A DNA stretch of 20,202 nt. It comes from a virus. The notes beneath the pieces were generated by a model, which saw only the letters and a program-made list of their open reading frames with translations, searched no databases and was not told the origin of the DNA. Positions 8,641-15,179 of this stretch are shown one piece after another; within the stretch, counting starts at the first letter, position 1; every line of letters starts with the position of its first letter. The translations under genes and the position numbers were made by a program. The stretch lies in IMG/VR virus record IMGVR_UViG_3300010149_000245, positions 1 to 20,202 of that record. The stretch is one strand, 5' to 3'.

Positions 8641-9324
8641 TTAGTTATTGAATTTGTACAGTTTACCATAGCCGCGAATCGTGGCTGAGTAGGTTGAAGT
8701 GGAATCAAATGTTCCGGTGATGTTGGCGTTCTCAACAATGCCCTGGCCGATGTAGGTGATGTTTTGATCGTCTGTGCCAGTAGCTTCGTCATTGTCAATG
8801 TCCAACGTGTACTTAACGATTACGTAGTAACCGTAGTTGCACATATCGAAGATATCCGTTCCGTAAGAGTCATACGAGCCCGTATCACGGTCCTCGGAAG
8901 AAATCAAACCGTCGGCCTGGATACTCCAGCTCTGAGCCCCGATACTCGTATATGTGGCGGAGTTGCACTGGGTAGTCTTAGCCACGACTTCATCGGTAGC
9001 GTTGCTCAAGTCCAACGTAGAGTTGGTCGCAGCATAAGCCAGAGTAATCAAGGAATTTGCATTGACTACACCGTGAGGATCATTCGCCGGGTCCGATTCG
9101 ATATTGTTGTATCGGAAGATTGCGGGATCGGTTCCGACAGAGTGCATATCGCTCCCATTGACCATCATGATGATGTCGTTCAATGAGGCAGACGCATCAG
9201 CCTGAGCTTCAGAAACCGCGTTAGAATAAGAGGAGTTGTCGAAAATCTTGTACGGCGTGGTGCTGGAGTATTCGTGACTCTTCAGGACATAAACACCGAG
9301 GTTGTTTGCATTAAGTAGTGACAT
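8641..9324 (-). CDS. Tail tube protein paralog 2 (227 aa)
   Basis: It starts MSLLNANNLGVYV and shares a long block with paralog 1: DEVVAK, a Cys, TYTS, SWSIQADGLI, a D-rich loop, YVIVKYT, YIGQGIVENANITGTFDST and SATIRGYGKL. The 5' coding DNA is also nearly the same as in paralog 1 (ATGTCACTNCTTAATGCAAA), which points to tandem duplication. The fold should be the tail tube beta-barrel. An N-terminal insertion (about residues 25-95) differs fully from that of paralog 1 and may be surface exposed. The leader ends in CTTAAAACACATG with no Shine-Dalgarno sequence. It may be a second tube subunit, a decorating tube variant, or a tail-tip initiator ring. Confidence 0.82.
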   Translation of the reverse strand: MSLLNANNLGVYVLKSHEYSSTTPYKIFDNSSYSNAVSEAQADASASLNDIIMMVNGSDMHSVGTDPAIFRYNNIESDPANDPHGVVNANSLITLAYAATNSTLDLSNATDEVVAKTTQCNSATYTSIGAQSWSIQADGLISSEDRDTGSYDSYGTDIFDMCNYGYYVIVKYTLDIDNDEATGTDDQNITYIGQGIVENANITGTFDSTSTYSATIRGYGKLYKFNN

Positions 9325-9336
9325 GTGTTTTAAGTC

Positions 9337-10035
9337 TTAGTCGTTGTACCAAGTGAAGAGGTTGCCGTACCCACGAATCGTAGCGCTGTACGTTTGAGTT
9401 GAGTCGAAGCTACCGGTAAGAGAGATGCTTTCAATAAAGCCCTGACCCAAGTAGTTTACCCCGGATTCATAGTCTCCGATAGCATTCTGCTGATTGATGT
9501 TGGTGACGAAACGGACGACCACGTACTCTTTATTTCGAGCCAGGTCCATCAAGTTCGTGGCCCCGCGCTCAGTACCGGCGACAACACCCTGGATCAATCC
9601 ATCGCATTGGACAGTCCAAGAGGCAGCACCGAGGCTCGTGTAAGTCTCAGACTCACACTGAACACCCTTGGCTACGACCTCGTCTACAGTACGAGAGATG
9701 TCTATAGATGTGTTGGTGGCAGCAGCAGCGAGAGCGAGGTCGGCGGTGTAGTCTTCAAAGTCTGTGGCGCTACCAGAAGAGCCCAAGACCCTACCGAACG
9801 CAGGACGATCGTCTTCCGCACTACTAAGGTTAGTGTCGTCTTGCTGAAAGAGCTTCACCTTGTCGGAGGTTACGAGGAAGCCTACAGCGTTATTGCCTTC
9901 TGCATCGAAAAATGCTTCAACGGCTTCGTCAAAAGTGTCGGTGTTGTCGTCGCTGACGTACACCTTATAGGGTTCTGTCGATGAGGAGCCATCATAGACG
10001 TACAACCCCATGAAATTTGCATTAAGGAGTGACAT
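9337..10035 (-). CDS. Tail tube protein paralog 1 (232 aa)
   Basis: First of the three homologous tail proteins. Diagnostic segments are MSLLNANFMGLYVYDG, DEVVAKGVQCESETYTSLG, SWTVQCDGLIQ, KEYVVVRF, YLGQGFIESISLTGSFDST and ATIRGYGNLF. These correspond in order with paralog 2 and, more weakly, paralog 3. Its start overlaps the stop of the HK97 gp10-like gene as TAATG, so it is translationally coupled to the head-completion genes. In many siphophages the tail terminator gene sits at this junction; here it is absent and a DUF3168-like gene is found ahead of the terminase instead. The role as a tail tube or tube-like ring protein is inferred from order and sequence pattern. Confidence 0.82.
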   Translation of the reverse strand: MSLLNANFMGLYVYDGSSSTEPYKVYVSDDNTDTFDEAVEAFFDAEGNNAVGFLVTSDKVKLFQQDDTNLSSAEDDRPAFGRVLGSSGSATDFEDYTADLALAAAATNTSIDISRTVDEVVAKGVQCESETYTSLGAASWTVQCDGLIQGVVAGTERGATNLMDLARNKEYVVVRFVTNINQQNAIGDYESGVNYLGQGFIESISLTGSFDSTQTYSATIRGYGNLFTWYND

Positions 10036-10499
10036 TATATTCTGTTTAACTGTTTGAGTATGCCCGCAAGGTTCGCACGTAGCTTAGCTCTGTACTGACC
10101 AGTGTGTTGCTTAATTGCGGGTTGTACGTGAGGCTTACCGGGATGGTTCCTTGTGCCTAGTTCGGCCCAGTGATCACGCCATCCCGCCTTGCCAAAAGAT
10201 TGCCCCTTGAAAACTCCCTTGCCGCTGATGGCACCCACGCGGATACCGATAACGCCAGAGGGTGCCTTCTTCAACTTAACCGCCGCATAGGATCGGGACA
10301 ACTCCCCTGTGCGACGTGGAGCCAGCTTAGCCATCTTCTCCTTCATCTTATCGGCGGCATCCTTCATGGCCTTGATAAGAGCATCCTCCCTCTTTTGGAG
10401 AGTCATATACTTACGCATCAATCGCGGCAAAGGGTCTGATCGCTCAAACCCAATGAAGTGAAAGTTGGTCCTCGTTGATCTGCCTACTCGTACCGCCAT
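10035..10499 (-). CDS. HK97 gp10-like head-tail completion protein (154 aa)
   Basis: The family is recognised by the segment HWAELGTRNHPGKPHVQPAI near residues 109-128. It matches the 'vEfGt...h.arPflrpA' signature of HK97 gp10-like proteins, found between the head-tail adaptor and tail genes. The N-terminal half is helical and strongly basic (LIKAMKDAADKMKEKMAKLA), followed by APRRTGELSRS, another familiar element of the family. The protein is thought to act at the neck or tail completion step. The ATG overlaps the upstream stop as TGATG, and the stop overlaps the next gene's start as TAATG. Confidence 0.88.
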   Translation of the reverse strand: MAVRVGRSTRTNFHFIGFERSDPLPRLMRKYMTLQKREDALIKAMKDAADKMKEKMAKLAPRRTGELSRSYAAVKLKKAPSGVIGIRVGAISGKGVFKGQSFGKAGWRDHWAELGTRNHPGKPHVQPAIKQHTGQYRAKLRANLAGILKQLNRI

Positions 10500-10858
10500 C
10501 AGATGTTAGGATTAGTATCATTCTGATTGTCACGGCGACGGCCACGGACACGCATACCTTCGCGACGACCCACAGGCAGGATAGAGTAGACATTGAAGCG
10601 ACCGCCATTCCAAATGATCACATCATCGAAGCGGATGTCGCTAATCCATCGGCACTTGAATTCAGCCTTCATCTCACCCACGGTTTGGTCATCATCGCTA
10701 AACTCCGATGCTCCAGCCGAAGGGGTGCCCAGGTGAAGGATACTACAACGCACACCCTCTTTCCAAAGAGTCTCCTGCTCCACCGTATCACCCCAGTCAT
10801 TGATGGTGCGAGTCACGCGGTAGATGTCAATCTTCTCATGTAAGCTTCCTGCCTTCAT
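10499..10858 (-). CDS. Phage head-tail adaptor / head closure protein (119 aa)
   Basis: Length and pattern fit the head-tail joining family (SPP1 gp16 / HK97 gp7-like). Seen are an opening HEKIDIYRVTRTINDWGDTV, a central KCRWISDIRFDDVIIWNG strand pair and the FNVYSILPVGRREGMRV ending. In family members this small beta-barrel forms the ring that closes the portal channel beneath the connector. The C-terminus here is very basic (RGRRRDNQ). The start codon overlaps the connector stop as TAATG, and its own stop overlaps the next gene as TGATG, so connector, adaptor and gp10-like protein form one coupled set. Confidence 0.88.
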   Translation of the reverse strand: MKAGSLHEKIDIYRVTRTINDWGDTVEQETLWKEGVRCSILHLGTPSAGASEFSDDDQTVGEMKAEFKCRWISDIRFDDVIIWNGGRFNVYSILPVGRREGMRVRGRRRDNQNDTNPNI

Positions 10859-11886
10859 TAGAACTGACGTACACTTTGGATTAGACGGCGAACTCCCTCC
10901 TTCAACTCTGTCGTGATACCACCGATGTTCTCGGCTTCACGCATGTTGTAGTAGTGACCTACAAGCAGGAGGGCTGCTTGCTTGTATTGCTTGGGCAGAG
11001 ACATGAAGTCTGTCCCGGCCTTAAAGGTGAGCTTCCAAAAGTCTTCCTGCTCTTCGGCTGCGTCATCGAGGAGATCCACGCCCTTGCGGATGTCGATATG
11101 GATAGGGTAGCGAGCGGTGATGATGCGGTTGTCGAAGTCCATACCATCCGTCACCTCGTAGTAGCGGTAGTAAGTCTCAATCGTGGTATCGTCGTAGAGA
11201 GCTAGGAGCTTGATGCGGTACAGACCGACATTAAGAGTCACGTTCGTAAGCAAATCGCCATTGCCATCGGCAGAAAGCACCACGGGCGTCACTTGCGTGT
11301 CGGCTACATACCCTCCATCAGCAAAGGAGTACTTCTCCCATGTGTAGGTGAGATCCGTCAGGCCAGTCACCTCTCCAAACTTATCACTAGAGACATTCAG
11401 GGCGGCAACAGTGTAAGAGCCGTAGCTCGCCTCGTACACCACGGAGTTGCCCCAGCTCGACACCGCGCTGGCATCGTCAGCGTCGGGGACCTTAGAGTAT
11501 GGCTTGTAGTCCTTGCTCCAGGGACGCTCATCATCGGCGTCTTCGGAAAGGTAGTAGAGCTGGCCCAAAGAGGTCACGCCTTGGATGCCCGATACCGACA
11601 AGGGAAGCTTACTCTCGTCTTTGTTGATATACAGCTCCACCTCGTGCTCACCGAGCAAACGGTCGCTGAGGTTTTGCATGTAGTCCACAGCAGCTTCAAG
11701 GTAGATCAGCAACAGATCATCCTCCGAGTCGTCGATGGCACGGACATGGCTACGCATAAGCGCAGTCGCAGCAGCCTCCACCTCAGCCAGTGACTCACCC
11801 TCACCGGGGTTGTCCGTTACTGGTTCCTGAGCGTAGAAGAGGCGCAGTGCCTTCTCGGATGATAGTCGTGATACCTTTGTGTGCAT
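10858..11886 (-). CDS. gp6-like head-tail connector with large central insertion (342 aa)
   Basis: The ends match the gp6-like connector family that docks under the portal. The N-terminal helices are RAIDDSEDDLLLIYLEAAVD (residues 49-68); the C-terminal helices contain LPKQYKQAALLLVGHYYNMR (297-316) and a GVRRLIQSVRQF ending. Family members are usually about 100-190 residues. Here the core is split by extra beta-rich sequence (about 100-245) containing YTWEKYSFADGGY and TNVTLNVGLYRIKLLALYDD, possibly an Ig-like domain. I place the start at the ATG at 11886. A longer reading from a TTG at 11928 would run through the terminator hairpin and is unlikely. The adaptor gene follows with a TAATG overlap. 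Confidence 0.8.
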   Translation of the reverse strand: MHTKVSRLSSEKALRLFYAQEPVTDNPGEGESLAEVEAAATALMRSHVRAIDDSEDDLLLIYLEAAVDYMQNLSDRLLGEHEVELYINKDESKLPLSVSGIQGVTSLGQLYYLSEDADDERPWSKDYKPYSKVPDADDASAVSSWGNSVVYEASYGSYTVAALNVSSDKFGEVTGLTDLTYTWEKYSFADGGYVADTQVTPVVLSADGNGDLLTNVTLNVGLYRIKLLALYDDTTIETYYRYYEVTDGMDFDNRIITARYPIHIDIRKGVDLLDDAAEEQEDFWKLTFKAGTDFMSLPKQYKQAALLLVGHYYNMREAENIGGITTELKEGVRRLIQSVRQF

Positions 11887-11894
11887 GTAGAGAG

Positions 11895-11926
11895 ATAAAA
11901 GGGGGCCAGGCCATTTCCTAGCCCCC
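11895..11926 (-). terminator. Intrinsic terminator after the capsid gene
   Basis: In minus-strand RNA, GGGGGCTAGG (11917-11926) pairs with CCTGGCCCCC (11901-11910): 10 pairs with one U.G wobble and a 6-nt loop. TTTTAT follows at once. The hairpin lies between the protease-capsid stop (11952) and the connector start (11886). On the opposite strand the wobble becomes a C-A mismatch, so the minus-strand direction is favoured. Read-through must occur if no promoter lies downstream, because connector and tail genes are needed in smaller amounts. Confidence 0.82.
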
Positions 11927-11951
11927 AATTATTTTAGTTATTCAGGCAGCC

Positions 11952-13970
11952 TTACTCGGTTGCACCCATGTTCTTGAGACCCTGGAATCCATCACCCTGC
12001 AAAGTCTTGAAGGACTTGTAAGCATTGGCGATGATCCGCACGATGCCGTGGTTGGCATCAGTGTAAGGGTCAACCATGATGTTCAATCCACCCCAGTTAC
12101 CCATCACACACTGAGAAGCATCCACAAAGTGCATGCGACCTGTAGTCACTGATGAAGAAACGATGGTTTCGTACCCAATCACATTCAAGCGATCGAGTGG
12201 GCTAGTACCCATCAACATTCCTGAACCTGAGTCCAAGCTCAAAGTACGAGCCTTACGGAATGCTGCTGCTGAAGACAACACCTTGATGTTTGTCAAGTCA
12301 ACATCAGCTCCCAACAAAGCAGCCTCCAATGTGAGGGGGTTCACTTCAGTGCCAGTCTCGGCGTAAGCGTTAGAAGCTGCGCCAGAAGCAGTAGCGATTT
12401 CGGCTGCGATGTCTGCGTTGAACTTAGCCTCGACAGCCTTGCGGATATCTGCGGCCAAGAAAGCACCCATATCGTCAGCAGACTGAGCGAGCATCTGCTC
12501 AGTAACCTTGGTGTAGGCGCTGTAACGGTTAGGGTTCAAAGTAACAGCAGCGAAACCAGCAGCTTCGATTTCAGCGGTTGCACCTTCAGCAACTTTCTCA
12601 CCTTCGATTGCTGTGCCCTGAACCTGGAAAACCACGTCACCCGTGAGGTTGTTCAAAGTACGAGCTCCGAGCTGAGTACCGATGTCGCGAGGACGGAAGG
12701 CAGCTACGAGGCCAGCGTCCTGCTTACCGATAGCACCTCCGAAGGCGTCGACGTGAGCTTGACCTGTGCCAGCATTAGCGTCAGCGAGACCAAGGGCGCC
12801 GTCATCAACACGGAGAACCATAGAAGGAACAGAGAAACCTCCGCTCACGTTGATCTTAGAACTAGCAAACTCGCTGCGAGCTTCTTGGTTCATTTCGGCT
12901 TCGAGGCCGGTCAAGCGACCCTGTGCCGCTTCTTTAATTGCCTTACCAAAGCTGTAGCGCTTTGATACGTGCATTTCAGTATCGCCCAAACCCTGTACGT
13001 AGGCCGGGGCAGTTTTTTTCTTGTCTGACATTTGTTCAGATTTTGATTTTTGAGTACGAGCCTCCGGCTCTTTATTAGAAACTTGGCGTGGAACGAGTTC
13101 TCCGCCGGGCAGCCCGTAAGCATTAACTACGAGGTCTGGGTCTGCTAAAAGTACCTCGGTTTCTTTTGTGCGCTCTTCGTCTTCCTCTCCATCTTCCTCT
13201 TCCTCCTCCATACGCTCTTCGTCTTCTTCCTCTTCTTCAGATTCTTCCATACGCTCTTCGTCTTCTTCCTCCTCCTCTTCGCTGCCGTCCATGTATGCAC
13301 GGTCATCTTTTTCTTCCTCCTCCTCTTCTGAGCGTTGAACAGCGGGGATCACGTTGTTGCCTTCGCAACCACAGTCCTCTTTATCTGAAGAAGCCTCTTC
13401 GACTACGAGCTCCTCTTCGCGAACTTCTTCTTGTTCAATAGACATTACTTCTTCGTTTGCGAGAGCCAGCTCCATAGAGCGGAGTCCGACCTCTGTTGTA
13501 GGGTACGCACCTTGCGTCGTTGGGCTTACATCGAAAAGCAATCCTACTTCGGTGATGGTGCGAAGGTTGAGACCGTCATCACGACGTTCCCACTCGTCAC
13601 CCCGCACCGTGAAGCCGAAGCTGCTAGTCGATACATTACCCATGCGGATGTTCTCCGCAAGATCTCTGGCGTAGCTCTGGTTGCCAAGCTCGAAGCGATA
13701 CTTGAGTCCCCGTTCATCAACCTCAAGCAACAGGCCGCGACCCACGCGAGCGAGTGGCTGGTCAATGTTGTGGTTGAACAGAGCTACGGTATTACTCATG
13801 TCCGCCCCGTCAAAAGCTCCAGGAGCAACGCGCTCAACGAACTGACCCCCGATCTCAGTCTCGTCATTGAAGACAGCAGCGTAGCCTTCGACCACGTTTG
13901 GCTTGCCTTCCTCTGAACGGACCTCAACACTGGAGGACAGGAATCGCTTTTCTACGTTTTTCTGTGCCAT
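11952..13970 (-). CDS. Fused prohead protease - major capsid protein (672 aa)
   Basis: Residues 1-170 are an HK97-type prohead protease (peptidase S78/U35). Likely catalytic residues are His67 (ALFNHN), Ser117 (STSSFGF) and Glu141 (TITEVGLLFDVSPT). Residues 171-312 form a linker that is extremely acidic between about 213 and 270, with near-repeats of EEEEEDEERMEE and a CGC cluster near 200-202. Residues 314-672 are an HK97-fold capsid protein: a short helical segment, then SGGFSVPS (376-383), an E-loop-like region and TLNPNRYSAYTKVTEQML (477-494). Protease and capsid are normally separate genes. The mature capsid subunit probably begins near residue 370 after cleavage. An A-rich context before Met314 might allow free capsid protein to be made. 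The gene is followed by a terminator. Confidence 0.92.
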   Translation of the reverse strand: MAQKNVEKRFLSSSVEVRSEEGKPNVVEGYAAVFNDETEIGGQFVERVAPGAFDGADMSNTVALFNHNIDQPLARVGRGLLLEVDERGLKYRFELGNQSYARDLAENIRMGNVSTSSFGFTVRGDEWERRDDGLNLRTITEVGLLFDVSPTTQGAYPTTEVGLRSMELALANEEVMSIEQEEVREEELVVEEASSDKEDCGCEGNNVIPAVQRSEEEEEEKDDRAYMDGSEEEEEEDEERMEESEEEEEDEERMEEEEEDGEEDEERTKETEVLLADPDLVVNAYGLPGGELVPRQVSNKEPEARTQKSKSEQMSDKKKTAPAYVQGLGDTEMHVSKRYSFGKAIKEAAQGRLTGLEAEMNQEARSEFASSKINVSGGFSVPSMVLRVDDGALGLADANAGTGQAHVDAFGGAIGKQDAGLVAAFRPRDIGTQLGARTLNNLTGDVVFQVQGTAIEGEKVAEGATAEIEAAGFAAVTLNPNRYSAYTKVTEQMLAQSADDMGAFLAADIRKAVEAKFNADIAAEIATASGAASNAYAETGTEVNPLTLEAALLGADVDLTNIKVLSSAAAFRKARTLSLDSGSGMLMGTSPLDRLNVIGYETIVSSSVTTGRMHFVDASQCVMGNWGGLNIMVDPYTDANHGIVRIIANAYKSFKTLQGDGFQGLKNMGATE
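13029..13055 (-). promoter_or_regulatory. Candidate internal translation start for free capsid protein
   Basis: Met314 (ATG at 13029-13031) is preceded by CAAAAATCAAAATCTGAACA, far more A-rich than the surrounding code and like the SD-less leaders of the other genes here. Starting at this codon gives a 359-residue protein, MSDKKKTAPAYV..., a normal length for an HK97-fold capsid protein with a short N-terminal extension. The alternative is that the Lys/Ser-rich linker simply uses A-rich codons. Confidence 0.35.
13161..13334 (-). repeat. Degenerate repeats encoding an acidic linker
   Basis: The DNA holds near-tandem copies of a GAG/GAA/GAC-rich unit. On the plus strand the core CGCTCTTCGTCTTC recurs starting at 13171, 13213 and 13252 (spacings 42 and 39 bp), and a 25-bp stretch is identical in the last two copies. 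It encodes repeats of EEEEEDEERMEE between protease and capsid domains. Spacings that are multiples of three fit in-frame expansion by slippage or unequal recombination. Confidence 0.8.
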
Positions 13971-13977
13971 CGTTGGG

Positions 13978-14760
13978 TTATTTAGTACTCAGTGGGTGGC
14001 CCTTCGGGAACAAGTCCGTATCGTGCTTTCCACTGCGAAACTTTTCATTTCTAAGGGCATACAGGAATGAGTTCACACGAGCGTATGCCCACTGCTCGGG
14101 TGACTTTACGTTAGGCCGGACAGATCCGGGGTTAGTCTTATAGGCTCCGACACCGCGCTTGAAGACAGCGGTGAGGGTGCGGAGGTTCGTCTTCTTAGTG
14201 GGGGCCGTGACCTTTTCGTTGTGATCCTCCACTTTCTTTTTGAGACCTTCCTTTACAGCCCCTGTGACCTCGGAACGGCTATCACCCGTGGCATCGTCAT
14301 GGGTGCTGCATGCCATATACACCTTCTCGCCTTCGAGCTCGTGCTCATGGTATCCGGTGCATCCGATAGACTCAGCATGAGCCAGGGCTGCCTCTGGGGA
14401 GTCGAATACGGGGGATCCGTCAATCTCGCCTACCTTGGCACGGCCCTCGGCCTTGTTGATCACTCCACTGCACCAGCTACGCATAGTGGTTCCACCCCAA
14501 GCTGCATACATGATGCTGCCGCAGATCTCCTTTTCATTGTCGTCAAAGAACTTACCCTGATTGTAAGTCTCCGCTCGGGATAGGAAAGAGAAAGTCCTCT
14601 TCACCGTAGATAGGCTAAGCTTCTCTCCGGAGGCCAACTGATTTGCTCGCTGCCAACCGACGGCGGTTCCACACTTCGTTCCGTTTTTCTCACGGTGGCG
14701 CAGGGCACGCCGAGCGGCTGCCTTAGCTGTATCTGGATATCCACCGTAAGTCTTAGCCAT
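13978..14760 (-). CDS. Three-module capsid-region protein of unknown function (260 aa)
   Basis: Three blocks recur, from memory, next to head maturation proteases in other phages. Residues 12-100 contain GTAVGWQRANQLASGEKLSL, an SFLSRAE segment and a YAAWGG motif. Residues 115-155 hold a Cys/His motif, GCTGYHEHELEGEKVYMACSTH (C134, H138, H140, C151, H154), which could bind a metal. Residues 195-250 hold FKRGVGAYKTNPGSVRPNV and QWAYARVNSFL, resembling the domain I know as DUF5824. No catalytic function is established to my knowledge. The gene lies between portal and protease-capsid genes, with its start overlapping the upstream stop (TGATG). A role in head assembly, internal head contents or early infection is possible. 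Confidence 0.7.
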   Translation of the reverse strand: MAKTYGGYPDTAKAAARRALRHREKNGTKCGTAVGWQRANQLASGEKLSLSTVKRTFSFLSRAETYNQGKFFDDNEKEICGSIMYAAWGGTTMRSWCSGVINKAEGRAKVGEIDGSPVFDSPEAALAHAESIGCTGYHEHELEGEKVYMACSTHDDATGDSRSEVTGAVKEGLKKKVEDHNEKVTAPTKKTNLRTLTAVFKRGVGAYKTNPGSVRPNVKSPEQWAYARVNSFLYALRNEKFRSGKHDTDLFPKGHPLSTK

Positions 14761-15179
14761 CAGACGAGGTTCTTAGCTGTCAAGTTGGTGACAGCACCAG
14801 CGGCATCATTGTCAGAAAATCCGATTTCGTGACGCAAGACGTCCTTGCCAATTCTCTGGTACCACACTCCCTCAGTGGCAACAGTAGAATCGTCACCGGA
14901 AGAACCGAGCGAATTATTTACAGCAACATACCATGGCTTGCTGCTGGAGGTGTCAATCTTACTGACTAGAGTAGCTTCACTCGCCGCCATATTAACCTGC
15001 AATTCTCCGATAAGCTCGAAAAGTGCGCTCGCAGGATTTGCTTCTGTAACTGTTGTTGTGTATTCGTAAACAGGGCGGAACGGTACACTATTGTCGACAA
15101 AGTCGTTATTGCCAACAGCAGCAGTGTCATGTTTGCCTCTGCAGCTTACGATTTTATACTTGTAGAAATAATCAGCCAT
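14760..15179 (-). CDS. Uncharacterised head-module protein (139 aa)
   Basis: I do not recognise the family. The protein starts MADYFYKYKIVSCRGKHDTA and appears mainly beta, with an ETNP-like loop region (VTEANPASALFELIGELQVN) and Ser/Thr/Asn-rich stretches. There is no signal peptide or membrane segment. It overlaps the portal stop by 8 nt at its start and the next gene by a TGATG junction at its end, so it is firmly built into the head operon. Its location between portal and maturation genes would fit a minor head, decoration or internal protein. The start ATG has a GAAGAAA stretch just upstream, which looks A-rich and not a true Shine-Dalgarno sequence. Confidence 0.75.
   Translation of the reverse strand: MADYFYKYKIVSCRGKHDTAAVGNNDFVDNSVPFRPVYEYTTTVTEANPASALFELIGELQVNMAASEATLVSKIDTSSSKPWYVAVNNSLGSSGDDSTVATEGVWYQRIGKDVLRHEIGFSDNDAAGAVTNLTAKNLV

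Noticed and set aside
11887-11928. Longer connector starting at a TTG at 11928
   Set aside because: It would translate the terminator hairpin; the ATG at 11886 gives a normal N-terminus.
13014-13025. A run of seven A on the minus strand (AAG AAA AAA ACT) as a second frameshift site in the capsid fusion
   Set aside because: The shifted frames run into non-homologous sequence and soon stop, while the zero frame continues into a clear capsid domain.
13166-13916. Plus-strand open frames opposite the protease-capsid gene
   Set aside because: They are Pro/Leu/Ser-rich mirrors of the acidic repeats and protease code, with no family resemblance.
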